This document shows positions 38,488-51,191 of a DNA stretch of 64,000 nt, in pieces. How positions within the stretch are numbered: the stretch's first letter is position 1; the number at the start of each line of letters is the position of its first letter. Made by a program: the position numbers and the translations under genes. Source of the stretch: Mercurialis annua (taxonomy: Eukaryota > Streptophyta > Magnoliopsida > Malpighiales > Euphorbiaceae); the NCBI RefSeq assembly GCF_937616625.2, contig NC_065570.1, positions 19,616,046-19,680,045 of the forward strand. Reading direction: 5' to 3'. The notes under the pieces are model-generated. The model saw only the letters and a program-made list of their open reading frames with translations, had not been told where the DNA came from and did no database searches.

Positions 38488-38703
38488 TGAAAAGCTACTG
38501 CCTCCGATGAAAAATTGAGATTTTGAAAATGAAATCGAAAACGTTCCAAACTCCAAGGTTACTTCTAATACACCTTAAAACACATTTTAAAAGGTTTGGA
38601 ATATTCGAACCGCGAACCGAAGTGGTCGAACCACTCAAACGAACCCAAAGTACCGTTTAGGCCTAATGAAACTAGTCGGAAAAATACGGGATGTTACAAG
38701 TTA

Positions 38704-40156
38704 CTTGTACGTTTAATCTATAAACGTAGGCTTAATATCAAAATCCTAAGTTATAAACTTAGGTTAATATAATTGTATTTCAAATACGATTCTTGACTTT
38801 AATCGTATTTTAATACCTAATCAAGATATTCGATATATCTCTTATTCATCGATTCTTAAACTCGGGTTCCTTATATCCCAAAACCCTATTCGAACTTGTT
38901 ATGTTCAATATCCAAATTTCTTGTTTTCAGGGTCTGTGATTCACTTTTAATGTCCGACGTACTTAAAGTCGGAAATCTAAGTCGAAACGGGTCAAAATAT
39001 TCAAACAGATGCGATAACTGGCTGTGCGAGCGCACGAAAGGTCCTGTGCGTTCGCACGGTCTGGTGTGCGTCCGCACACCAGCAGGTGTGCGTTCGTACA
39101 CTTAGGTAAGCGTTCGCTCACCGTGTGCGTCCGCACACTACGGTGTGCGTCCGCACACCCGCGGCATTTCCCGGAAAATCCATTTTCCTGGCGCTTCGCC
39201 GCTCGCCGTCACTCCCGACATGCTCCTACTCCGTTTTAACATATAATCCAATTCAATTCTCGCTAAAAACGTATATAGAAACGTGATTACGATTCGTTTA
39301 ATTCGTTAAAACGAAATAACCGTTATTTACCAATTCTCACGATAAAAACGTCGAGCTTACCTCGATTTTAAGCTTATAAACGATAGAGAATCGAATTCTG
39401 AACAAATCGACATATAAAACGCTCGATTTGGACGAGAAACGGCGAAACGGTGGCGGATCGTAATCGTTCGTCGAAAACCCTTTGTCTGTTCTTTCTCCTT
39501 CTGATACATTCCTTTCCTTACTCTTAAGGAATGTATAAGTATAATGATTAATTGACTCCTTTCATCCTTCATTTATTTAACTTAAACCTTTTCTCTTTTA
39601 AACTTTATAATTTAACCAAACGGTTAAATTATTCTTTTAAGTCGATTACTTACGTATTATTTATATTTGTATAAATAATACTAACTCAATATTATTATTT
39701 TCCGTCAAAATCTTTTGATTACTAATCTCGAGGTTTAATTGGCTAATTTGCACTTTAGCCCTTGAACCTTTCAAAAATTACATTTTAGCCCAAGACGCAT
39801 CCGCGTCCAAATTTTAAAAGGTCTCCGATTGACCCGAAACTTTTACCACATATATTAGAAAACATTTCGCGGACCTTGGCGAAATAATTTTCATTTCAAG
39901 ATTTATATGGTTAAATTACCACTTTAGTCCCTGAACTCTAGTTTGGGACTTTTCTTGACATTTTTCCTTTTATTTCAAATTCCAAGTTTAGAATTGGAAT
40001 ATGATATTAAATTCCGTAGAATTAATTTCCCAAAACCGACCTACTAAAGGCTTATTTACCTTAATTTCTTGGAAATTATTTTTGATATCGCCACCCTGGC
40101 AAATCAGAACTGGACACATGACCCAATTAAATACTTAAATATTTTGGGGTATTACA
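38704..40156 (-). mobile_element. 3' LTR of B, second part
   Basis: This continues the B LTR after the A insertion and ends GGGGTATTACA at 40156, next to the polypurine tract. It matches 58381-59787. GC-rich TGTGCG(N)CGCACA-type repeats lie at about 39022-39162, with more units than in the partner LTR. Confidence 0.9.
39022..39162. repeat. TGTGCG..CGCACA palindromic repeats in the B 3' LTR
   Basis: Several imperfect units of about 20 bp, each a GTGTGCG(T/C)(C/T)CGCACAC-type dyad, cluster in 140 bp. The partner LTR has a shorter set at about 58701-58801. Unit number differs between the two LTRs of one element, so the block changes quickly. Confidence 0.75.
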
Positions 40157-41349
40157 TTCTTCCCCCCTTATAAAAATTCGTCCTCGAATTTTCATATACT
40201 TTTCTTACTTTTATCCCCTTTACATCTATTAAGGATACCGTGTTTGTCTTTTAACACTTCTTAGTGCAGGGAATCGTCATTCCAATTTCTGTACTTCTTG
40301 CACTTTGATGTCAGTTATCACTGACAACTTTACCTTTGATCTCTTTTTCTTTACTTTACAACACAATCTTTGTGTTTATCATTTGTCTGACATCTGTTAC
40401 TATAAACTCTTATAGTCGTAGTTGAACTTTTAGTTCCTTACTGATGTTCAATGATAGCTCATCTTAATGATAGTCCGTTCTAGCAATATTTTATCACTAA
40501 GGATGATAATCCTCGTCGACGGGTTCCCTTGTTTAGATAATCCATTAATCTTCTCTATTTGGTCGTTTTCACGACTTGATCTTGTTTTCCAACACCGTCA
40601 AATCTTATCCATTGTAGTGCTAGGAACTTATTTTATTATCCGTCATCCTCTTTTGTCTCGTTACTTCTTTTCTCGTATGACGCTTCTTTCGTCATCGTTG
40701 CTTGTCATGGTTATCCATGAGGTGAATCTTCATGGCGTACCTTTATAAGGTCTTTGCTTACTTTCTTTGTAAGGCTTACTTTCCTTTCTTCTTGCGTCAA
40801 TATATATTTCGTATGTTTATTAACTTACCTCTTTTTCTTTAGCATAACACGCTATTCTTAACATTCCTTGTCCCTCCTTATTTCACATCAATTTGTTTCA
40901 TCAATATCAGAATGTTTTCTGATGACGTCATTATTTGCTTCATGCTTGACCTTTTTATTCATCATTCTTTCTCATTTTGTCTACGCTTTTCTTTTCTTCT
41001 GTCATCTTCTTGACATTATTCGTCTTTTGACTTTCGAGAATGCTTTTAGCATTTACCGTCATAATCTAACTCTTTTTTTATCTATATTTTCTTTTCAATT
41101 CTCAATCTTAGTTTGATTCTTAACTTCCAACTCATTCCTCTTTACTATCATGTAGCGTTAAATTTACTTCTCACTACTATCCATGATCTTGCTATTTCTC
41201 TTGTTATTCCTACATTTATTCATATCGTAGATGTACTTCTTTTAAATTTTCCTTTTACTTCTTGTCCTTAGTCAACTTATAGGATTCATAGTCTAAATGC
41301 TATGATCCTTTGGTGTTCTTCTTGCATTCTTCATTCATGCTATTATCGG
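40157..41349 (-). mobile_element. Interior of element B, left part (non-coding)
   Basis: It starts with the polypurine tract (AAGGGGGGAAGAA on the minus strand, 40157-40169) and an AGGA-loop hairpin (40173-40192, 8-bp stem AAAATTCG/CGAATTTT). The rest is AT-rich and pyrimidine-rich on the plus strand, without a recognisable protein. It is interrupted at GTTTC (41350-41354) by element C and resumes at 54277; sequence across this junction resembles the C interior near 45848, supporting the join. Confidence 0.8.
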
Positions 41350-41354
41350 GTTTC

Positions 41355-43956
41355 TGTCACGACCCAAATTATTGAGCCGCATCCGGCGCTAGGGAACGGG
41401 AGTGGTAGCTCCGGAACCCGTAGCAAGCCTAAAACCATTGTAAATTTTTCGCGATTAAAACATATTATTATATATAATACATTATCAGAAATCTTCTTTA
41501 AATAATCTAATTCAATTATTAAAATATCGTATTCCTTTTCTGAAAACATTCGCGAAACAATTCTTAGAAACCAGGGTCTTACCGAGCGATATCTCATATC
41601 CAGCACCGCCCTGTTTCTGATCACAAACATCACCAATTCCACTCACGACAATTGGTATCAAATTCAAACGGATAAACGCCATCTTTCTAAACAACTTATT
41701 TATAAAATTTATATCATAGTTCACATTTTAAATACCGTTTGAAATCGAATCATAGCTCTAAGGACTCGTACTTTGTGCAAGTCAGAAGACTTCCAACACA
41801 AAGGAGATGGTCTGTCTGATCCGAATCCGATCACCTGAAATAAAACACTGTGAGGGAGTCAGTATTTTGGGAAATACTGAGTGAGCTTGCAAGTTACTAA
41901 CGGTATTAATATAAAAATATAACATCGCATCTCAAGAAAACAATAATATAAAACATATAAATAGGTATTTGATCCGTACGAAACTAATATCCTAGCATGC
42001 GACACATTTCTCGAATAATCATATATCATTCAACCCAATCGTAAATCTCAAGCTGTGAGTCCAACTCACTAGTGGGCCCAGCCCACTAGATACGGGGACT
42101 TCCAGACTACACCGTAGCCGAGTTCACTCTCGTATCAAATTCATATCATATCATACGTATCCAATCATTTCTCAAATGCAAACATACTAGACTGACTCAG
42201 TACTGGTGATCACACAGCCTATTGACACCCAATAGGTAGCTAGTTTCTCCGGATCGCATACTAGTTCTCGTATATAGAAATTAATAAAATATATAACAAC
42301 TCAGTCAATTATATATAATGCGATGCGTGTAAACAGTATATATATTTATATAAAATAACTTTAATATATAATACGTGAAAGTAAAGTGCAACTCACTGTG
42401 ACCGCTATCCAAGACCGCATTATTATAATCCCGTAAACGTAAGCTCCATGCGTCGTTCTCGTAGCTATTCCAGCTTGTTGGCCTGGTAGCTTGTCGGTAC
42501 GTCACTCACCTATTCACGTTACCGAATTCTTGATTTATAAAGGTAAACTTAATACTAAAATCCTAAGTTATAAACTTAGGTTAACACGATCTTATTCTAA
42601 TTATGTCTTTTAACTTTGATCGTGTTCTAATACTTAGGCGAGATACTTGTTATATCTCTTACTCATCGATCTCTAATCATAGGTTTCTTATATCTCGAAA
42701 CCCTAATCGAATACGTCATGTTCGATATCTAAATTTATCGTTTTCGGGGTCCGTATTTCCCTTTAGTGTCCGACGTACTTAAAGTCGGAAATCTAGGGTG
42801 AAACAGGTTGGAAATGCACAAACTGTTGGGCGCGCGCACGATCTGTTGTGCACCCGCACACATTAGTGTGCGCCCGCACACATTAGTGTGCGCCCGCACA
42901 CCTTAGTGTGCGCCCGCACACCTTAGTGTGCGCCCGCACACAATTGTGTGCGCCCGCACACTTTTGTGTGCGGTCTTTCGCACACACCCCGGAATCCAAT
43001 TCCGGGCATTCCGTCGTGGTAAAACTCAATTCCGCCATGCTCCTATCTCAATTTAACACAAACTGAACTCCAAATTCATCAAAACGATAATAGAAACGCG
43101 ATTTCAATCCGTTTAATTCGTTTAAAACTAAATAATCTTATTTACTAATTTCGCAACAGAAACGTCAAGCTTACCTCGATTTGAAGCTTAACGATGATAG
43201 AGAATCAAATTCTGAACAATTTGATATAAAGAACGCTCGATTTGGACGAGAAACGGCGAAACGGCGACGGATCGTAATCGTTCGTCATTTCCTTCTGTTA
43301 CCTTCTGCGCATCCTCTCTTTTCCTTATTCTTAAGGAAAGCTTATTATATATCTTGGCTAATTGACAACTTTGATCCTTCATTTCTTTAACTTAAACAAT
43401 TTCTCTTTTAAACTTTCTAATTTAACTAAATGGTTAAATTATCCTTTTAACTCAATTACTTTCGTATTATTTATATTCGTATAAATAATACTAACTCAAG
43501 ATTCTTATTTTCCGTCAATAATCTTTTAAGTACTATTCTCGAGACTTAATTAGCTAATTTACACTTTAGCCCATAAACTTCTCAAAAGTTGCAATTTAGC
43601 CCAAAACGCATCCGCGTCCAAATTTTAAAAGGTCTCTGATTGACCCGAAACTTTTACCACATATACTATAAAACATTTCGCGGACCTTGGCGAAATAATT
43701 TTCACTTCCGAATTTATATGGCTAAATTTCCATTTTAGCCCCTGTACTTTATTTTACGACTTTCTTAACATTTTTCTTTTTAATTCCAATTTTGTCTTTA
43801 GAATTGAACTATATTATTAAATTCCTCGCATATAATCTTTTCCAAAACCTACCTACTAAAACTTATTTATCGGAAAACTTTCCGATTTTGCCACTCTGGC
43901 AAATCCAGACTGGACACGTGGTCCAATTAGATAATTTAATATTTTGGGATATTACA
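41355..43956 (-). mobile_element. 3' LTR of element C
   Basis: It is 2,602 bp from TGTCACGACCC to GGGATATTACA, followed by the polypurine tract. Compared with the 5' LTR it lacks about 33 bp near 41750, which includes the ACTACTGCAG segment. It has a longer, better preserved 20-bp GC-rich repeat (42846-42985). An AAACCCTAA telobox lies near 42699. Confidence 0.92.
42846..42985. repeat. 20-bp GC-rich palindromic tandem repeat in the C LTR
   Basis: About seven units of TGTG(C)GCCCGCACA plus a 5-6 bp AT spacer recur with an exact 20-bp period. Each unit is nearly self-complementary. The 5' LTR copies (49739-49832 and 53214-53307) are degraded versions, for example with GTGCCCCCGCAAAC. Confidence 0.9.
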
Positions 43957-43992
43957 TTCTTCCCCCCTTATAAAAATTCGTCCTCGAATTTT
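43957..43992 (-). promoter_or_regulatory. Polypurine tract and AGGA-loop hairpin of element C
   Basis: On the minus strand the 8-bp stem AAAATTCG/CGAATTTT with loop AGGA (43973-43992) is followed by AAGGGGGGAAGAA (43957-43969) and the LTR start TGTAATATCCC. It is identical to B in the hairpin. Confidence 0.88.
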
Positions 43993-46900
43993 CATATAAC
44001 TCCTCGACTTAACTTAAACCTTTAACCTTGTGAACTTTATTCATCACTCCATTTCTGTACTCCTTGTAGATTAATGTTAACCGTCATTGACGACCTTTCA
44101 TATCGTCTCTTTCTTTCATAGTGTGTTTAGCCATTTTCTTATGTACTATGACTTCTTACCTTTGATTGCTTCTCTTTAATTTTACAACACAATCGTTGTG
44201 TTTGCCCTTTGTTTGACATTCAATACTAGTTTGTCCTAGTAATATCTGATTATTACTAACGATAATCTCCACTCTTAAGCTTGTTCATTTGTATTCAAAT
44301 GATGTAGACAATCCATTAGTCTGTACCTCTTAATCTTCTCTTATGATGATATTTATCGTGTTTATACGTACTTATGACTTTTCGTTCTTGATTCCTTCCC
44401 TCTATCTATTCCGTTTAATCCTATCATCATTCCTTATTGAAAGATGTGGACATTCAACTAACTCGGGCTTCACTACTTACGTAGTTTCTTTCGTACTGCT
44501 GTTGTCACCATCTGATTGCTATTCGTCGTGGTGTTGGGAATCTAATTCCATTATCCACCATCCTCATTTATCTCGTTATTTCGCTTTTCATACAAAAATT
44601 CTTTTGCTATCGTCGCTTTATCACGATCCTTCATGAGGTGATTTCTCATGACGTATTCTCGTAAGGGTTTTGCTGTCCTTGTAAGGGTTACTTTGATCTT
44701 CTTCTTGCGTCTTTACTTCTCGTATACTCCTTTACTCATTGTATATTCATTGATCTACTTCCTTTTCTTAAAAGTGATGCACTATTCTTAAAACTTCTAG
44801 TCTTTTCTTTCTTTTCATCAATCTATCTTATTCTTCATTCTTCATAACCTTGGATAACTGTCTTTGTTATCATGTCCTGTACTTCCTCTTACGATCCTTG
44901 CTATCATCTTTTAAAGATTGCCAGTCTTACATTATGTTTCTTTACACCACAGTTGCCTGTGCATCAATGCTTGATGTCCTATAGGAAAGAGATGTTTAAT
45001 CTCTTCGTGAACCTTCTTGGTTCAGGTACAGCTGTTACGTATACGATCTCCGTACTAGGGGATCAACGATTGTTGCCACATTGGAGTTTTATTCCCGATT
45101 TTTTCAATGCACCTTGTTTACTCCTTTCCAATGAGGATCCTTGATTCTCTTAACTCTTGTCGTCTTTGGTTGATTTTAACAGTATCGTCACTGTCACCAT
45201 CACCGTGTATCGTGTATACTCTTATTGATCTTCATCTATCCAATTGCGCCCTCGTGTTCTCATGGAGATCTTTGTCTATCCTTCTAGCAAGTGTAACCAT
45301 TCCTTACGACCTTTGAGGCATGTTGATCCTTATGATCATTACTGTATACAAATCCTTGTTGTCATATTTGGCACTTTACAATCTCTTCACATCAATCTCC
45401 TCTTGATATTAATTTCTCCTTTTAGTGAGTTTTTCACTATACGTCTCGTCATAATCCATCCTTTGGAATTCCGATATTAACTTTTGTATTAACTTTTAGC
45501 TTATACTCGTCTTTAATTTCTCGTTTACCTTTTTGTTTCATCTTATCTATGTTCTTCCTTCTTTCGTCGTCTTCTTAACGTTGATCGTCTTACGACCTTT
45601 AAGGACACTTTTAGCATTTATCGTTCTAATTTACTATTCTTTTCCATTCTTCCATTCTAATATCGTATCTTAGTTTGACTCTTAATTTCCAAACTATTTC
45701 TCTTTTTCATAGCATGGTGTGAGGTTTACTTCTTACTATCCATAGTCTTGTTATTTTCACTTGTTACTCCCTTGACTTTTTGTTTTTAATTAACTAATAG
45801 GATTAATAGTCTTAATGCTATAACCCTATGGTACCTTTCTTGTGTTCCATATTCATGTTCTTATCATATGCCTCAATTGTCTTCTATTACATTCTTGTTA
45901 TTTTTCTTCATTATACCTTGTATCTCTTGTATTTCTTGTTTTAACATCTTTAACCTCGACTATCAATAGAGGATTGCAATCTTTCCGTTCAAATTACTCG
46001 ACGTGTTACGCTCTCGACCACACGTATACCCACTTATTGTACTCTTACTGACAACTTAACTGTCAGTGGATCCAATCCTATGTCTCTTTCCTCTTTATCC
46101 TTCTTTGTTTCTATGTGTCCGCGACTACATAGAATTCCATTTCTCTAATCTCCTTGTCAACTCTCCACGTGACTTTTCTCTTTTCTTTTCCTCGATCACT
46201 CTTATCGAGTTCCTTGCGACATACGCAGGTTATCCGTACTTTCTTAATACTTATTACCTTAACTGGTCTCTTATTATCCATGACCAGCTTTTGAATCCTT
46301 ATATCTTATTATACGTACCTCATCCCTCCTTCCACATGGATACTTTCTTGTAGGTATCTTACTTCTACCTCTTGTCTCATATTTCGATCTATCTGATGTT
46401 ACTTTCTATAGTATAGCCCAGTTCTGACATTAAGTCTCCTCTTTACATCCTTTCACGCATTTCAATGCTTGAAGTTTCAATCACATACTAAACACGTTCG
46501 ATGTTATATAATTTATTTTAATCCTTCATATAGTGTCTACGTCCTTACTAAAGGATTATTATTAATTCTCCAAGTCGATCGTAATATGCATTTCACCTTT
46601 TTATCATTCGAGCTTGAAGCTTGAGACCCTACACTCCACATACGTTCGTTACGTTTATATCTTCCTTGGTTTACTAATTCGTTTCGTAATTGCAATCTTG
46701 TGATGGAAATTCCAACTCCTATTCACTTATTGCAACTCTTGTCATTTACCTCTTAATCTTTCTTATCATGCTTCTCAAATCATTAAATTCTATGCGGGCT
46801 TGATGTTAGCTATACTTAATTGATCCAATTCCATGCTCCGTACTTCATATTCTTGTCACTCGTCTACTTGGCTCGTCGCTTTATCGACATATATCTATTA

Positions 46901-47514
46901 TCGATACTCTTATGAAATCTACTTCACGTTCTCGGTTTGCTGATCGTAACGGTTACTGCTTAGGTAACCATCTTATGGACATCGTGTCCCAATAAGAACT
47001 TGATCCAACGGTCCAATCAGAAGTTATCACGGTTTTACTAACCTTCACGATTCGTAGATCATATCTATAGCTTATCACGTCGATGCATAGTAAACTATGC
47101 ATGTTCCTTGCACTATGATACGCATCTGTCAATCTTTTGATTATATCTTCGTATATACTTCTTCTCTTATATCGCTGTTTAACATCTTTGACATCTCGTC
47201 AAAGAAATACTTACTTTCCAGCCTACCACTAATCAGGTATGCATCATTTTCCAACACATTTATGATTTTAACTATACTCTAGCGCGTCAATTCGAAACTA
47301 AGTTCATATCCTAAAGGCATAACCTGTATGTTTTCGCAAATATACGTATTCATTCGCCTCGTGGCCTTGATCGCAGCTTGCTCGCGAGCACTTCACTACC
47401 GTCACAGAGTTCTGGTCTAGGTATACTTACATAAAAACAAAACTTCTTGGAACTCTTTCAAACAAAACTTCTCGTTTCGAAATTTAAATCAAAATTTCAT
47501 TTAAATCTTAGCAA

Positions 47515-47716
47515 AATTGTGCACTAGGGTGATGACGTCTCTCATCCCCAAAGAGTTGCCACATCTCACCTTTTCGTATGAGCATAATGCATATGATGCA
47601 TGTACTATTAATGCATGTATTCATTTATTGTTCTTTTCATTAGCAATGTATGCAGTGATGCATTTCTATCAATGTCGTGGCATTTATCAATGACTATCAC
47701 GGGTCTAGGCACAATT
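47515..47716 (-). other. Conserved leader domain, C copy 1
   Basis: The arms AATTGTGC (47515-47522) and GCACAATT (47709-47716) flank the ATGACGTCTCTCATCCCCAA block and several ATGCAT palindromes. It lies about 0.5 kb downstream of the primer site in the transcript sense. Confidence 0.7.
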
Positions 47717-48221
47717 ATGCTTTCAAAATCGTTTAAACAAAACAACTTGTAAAAGTTGTAAACTTTGAGTTTTATAAGTTCTCTAAACCTTTGAACTCTG
47801 TATCCGGCAAGTTCCTCAACTTCTGTAACTTTGCATTCCTTCTTCATACTCTTTCTGAAATTTTGATCGATCGAATTCAATAGCATATTAGCGTTATTCA
47901 ATGCCAACCACATACGTGTTACCATCGAGTCATAGTAACATCGATTATATTCTAGTCATTGGGGGCATTGCATCTCCCCGAGATTCCATCTGGAAATGCA
48001 TGTCGCATAAGCATATCCTATCAAAAACAAAATATGCATATGCATCTCATATATGCATGTCACAGAAACAAACAAGTATTTCACAAACCAACCTATCGCA
48101 CTTATCGCAAAACAAGAAATGCAAACTACTTGGATCAGACAGAACTCAACTCTATTGCTGTAGTAGTTCCTAGGTCACTTAACTAACAAAACACATATTA
48201 GCAGAGGTAACTGGACCAACT

Positions 48222-48233
48222 GCTCTGATACCA
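48222..48233 (-). promoter_or_regulatory. Primer-binding site, C copy 1
   Basis: The minus strand reads TGGTATCAGAGC, 4 bases from the LTR end at 48238. It is adjacent to the truncated LTR copy created by the tandem duplication. Confidence 0.92.
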
Positions 48234-48237
48234 CAAT

Positions 48238-49950
48238 TGTCACGACCCAAATTATTGACCTGCAACCGGCGCTAGGGAACGGGAGTGGTAGCTCCGGAAC
48301 CCGTAGCAAGCCTAAAACCACTGTAAATTTTTCGCGATTAAAACATATTATTATATATAATACATTATCAGAAATATTCTTTAAATAATATAATTCAATT
48401 ATTAAAATATCGTATTCCTTTTCTGAAAACATTCGCGAAACAATTCTTAGAAACCAGGGTCTTACCGAGCGATATCTCATATCCAGCACCGCCCTGTTTC
48501 TGATCACAAACATCACCAATTCCACTCACGGCAATTGGTATCAAATTCAAACGGATAAACGCCATCTTTCTAAACAACTTATTTATAACATTTATATCAG
48601 AGTTCACATTTTAAATACCGTTTGAAATCGAATCATAAATCTTATTTTGACACCTACTAACTACTGCAGCTCTAAGGACTCGTACTTTGTGCAAGTCAGA
48701 AGACTTCCAACACAAAGGAGATGGTCTGTCTCATCCGACTCCGATCACCTGAAATAAAACACTGTGAGGGAGTCAGTATTTTGGGAAATACTGAGTGAGC
48801 TTGCAAGTTACTAACGATATTAATATAAAAATATAACATCGCATCTCAAGAAAACAATAATATAAAACATATAAACAGGTATTTGATCCGTACGAAACTA
48901 ATATCCTAGCATGCGACATATTTCTCGAATAATCATATATCATTCAACCTAATCGTAAATCTCAAGCTGTGAGTCCAACTCACTGGTGGGCCCAGCCCAC
49001 TAGATACGGGGACTTCCAGACTACACCGTAGCCGAGTTCACTCTCGTATCGAATTCATATCATATCATACGTATCCAATTATTTCTCAAATGCAAACATA
49101 CTAGACTGACTCAGTACTGGTGATCACACAGCCTATTAATACCCAATAGGTATCTAGTTTCTCCGGATCGCATACTAGTTCTCGTATATAGAAATTAATA
49201 AAACATATAACAACTCAATCAATTATATATAATGTGATGCGTGTAAACATTATATATATTTATATAAAATAACTTTAATATATAATACGTGAAAGTAAAG
49301 TGCAACTCACTGTGACCGCTATCCAAGACCGCATTATTATAATCCCGTAAACGTAAGCTCCATGCGTCGTTCTCGTAGCTATTCCAGCTTGTTGGCCTGG
49401 TAGCTTGTCGGTACGTCACTCACCTATTCACGTTACCGAATTCTTGATTTATAAACGTAAACTTAATACTAAAATCCTAAGTTATAAACTTAGGTTAACA
49501 CGATCTTATTCTAATTATGTCTTTTAACTTTGATCGTGTTCTAATACTTAGGCGAGATACTTGTTATATCTCTTACTCATCGATTTCTAATCATAGGTTT
49601 CTTATATCTCGAAACCCTAATCGAATACGTCATGTTCGATATCTAAATTTATCGTTTTCGGGGTCTGTATTTCCTTTTTAATGTCCGACGTACTTAAAGT
49701 CGGAAATCTAGGGTGAAACAGGTCGGAACTGCTCAAACTGTTCGCACACAATTATGTGCCCCCGCAAACTTTTGTGTGCGCCCACACACAATTGTGTTCC
49801 CCCGCACACTTTTGTGTCCGGTCTTTCGCACACACCTAGAAATCCAATTTCGGGCATTCTGTCGTGGTAAAACTCAATTCCGCCATGCTCCTATCTCAAT
49901 TTAACACAAACTCAACTCCAATATCATCAAAACGATAATAGAAACACGAT
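48238..49950 (-). mobile_element. Truncated 5' LTR copy of element C
   Basis: It begins TGTCACGACCC and follows the full 5' LTR base for base, stopping at TTTCAATC, where interior sequence restarts. It lacks the outer U3 part and so lacks the TGTAAT terminus. Confidence 0.92.
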
Positions 49951-50989
49951 TTCAATCACATACTAAACACGTTCGATGTTATATAATTTATTTTAATCCT
50001 TCATATAGTGTCTACGTCCTTACTAAAGGATTATTATTAATTCTCCAAGTCGATCGTAATATGCATTTCACCTTTTTATCATTCGAGCTTGAAGCTTGAG
50101 ACCCTACACTCCACATACGTTCGTTACGTTTATATCTTCCTTGGTTTACTAATTCGTTTCGTAATTGCAATCTTGTGATGGAAATTCCAACTCCTATTCA
50201 CTTATTGCAACTCTTGTCGTTTACCTCTTAATCTTTCTTATCATGCTTCTCAAATCATTAAATTCTATGCGGGCTTGATGTTAGCTATACTTAATTGATC
50301 CAATTCCATGCTCCGTACTTCATATTCTTGTCACTCGTCTACTTGGCTCGTCGCTTTATCGACATATATCCATTATCGATACTCTTATGAAATCTACTTC
50401 ACGTTCTCGGTTTGCTGATCGTAACGGTTACTGCTTAGGTAACCATCTTATGGACATCGTGTCCCAATAAGAACTTGATCCAACGGTCCAATCAGAAGTT
50501 ATCACGGTTTTACTAACCTTCACGATTCGTAGATCATATCTATAGCTTATCACGTCGATGCATAGTAAACTATGCATGTTCCTTGCACTATGATACGCAT
50601 CTGTCAATCTTTTGATTATATCTTCGTATATACTTCTTCTCTTATATCGCTGTTTAACATCTTTGACATCTCGTCAAAGAAATACTTACTTTCCAGCCTA
50701 CCACTAATCAGGTATGCATCATTTTCCAACACATTTATGATTTTAACTATACTCTAGCGCGTCAATTCGAAACTAAGTTCATATCCTAAAGGCATAACCT
50801 GTATGTTTTCGCAAATATACGTATTCATTCGCCTCGTGGCCTTGATCGCAGCTTGCTCGCGAGCACTTCACTACCGTCACAGAGTTCTGGTCTAGGTATA
50901 CTTACATAAAAACAAAACTTCTTGGAACTCTTTCAAACAAAACTTCTCGTTTCGAAATTTAAATCAAAATTTCATTTAAATCTTAGCAA

Positions 50990-51191
50990 AATTGTGCACT
51001 AGGGTGATGACGTCTCTCATCCCCAAAGAGTTGCCACATCTCACCTTTTCGTATGAGCATAATGCATATGATGCATGTACTATTAATGCATGTATTCATT
51101 TATTGTTCTTTTCATTAGCAATGTATGTAGTGATGCATTTCTATCAATGTCGTGGCATTTATCAATGACTATCACGGGTCTAGGCACAATT
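50990..51191 (-). other. Conserved leader domain, C copy 2
   Basis: Same arms and block as 47515-47716, shifted by 3,475 bp as part of the tandem duplication. Confidence 0.7.

Larger units (their letters stand above)
28511..38698 (-). mobile_element. Element A: intact Ty3/gypsy Tekay-type retrotransposon
   Basis: Two LTRs of 2,393 bp each (28511-30903 and 36306-38698) flank a 5,402-bp interior with one uninterrupted polyprotein frame. It has a tRNA-iMet primer site, a polypurine tract and a 5-bp target duplication AGTTA (28506-28510 and 38699-38703). By eye I found four substitutions and no indels between the LTRs, at a constant offset of 7,795 bp, which points to a very recent insertion. 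Long LTRs, domain order protease-RT-RNase H-integrase and a C-terminal chromodomain-like segment fit the Tekay (Del) chromoviruses. All parts needed for autonomous movement appear present. Confidence 0.96.
36306..38698 (-). mobile_element. 5' LTR of element A
   Basis: Same 2,393-bp length as the 3' LTR. The differences I noticed are A/G near 28965/36760, C/G near 29679/37474, and two C/T changes near the outer end (near 30807/38602 and 30872/38667). This copy should carry the active promoter for the element. Confidence 0.95.
43993..48237 (-). mobile_element. Interior of element C (non-coding)
   Basis: About 4.2 kb without recognisable retroviral motifs in any frame; the longest minus-strand frame is 105 codons at 47608-47925, overlaps the leader domain and is not convincing. 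It aligns in patches with the B interior. The right part, from 46476, is repeated downstream. It contains the leader domain (47515-47716) and the primer site (48222-48233). Confidence 0.75.
46476..49950 (-). repeat. 3,475-bp tandem duplication in element C, copy 1
   Basis: It spans 1,762 bp of interior and 1,713 bp of 5' LTR. Copy 2 is 49951-53425 at a constant 3,475-bp offset. Both breakpoints share TTTCAATC. At least six single-base differences separate the copies (near 46743, 46895, 47651, 47755, 48163 and 49611), so they are not simply one sequence assembled twice. Confidence 0.95.
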
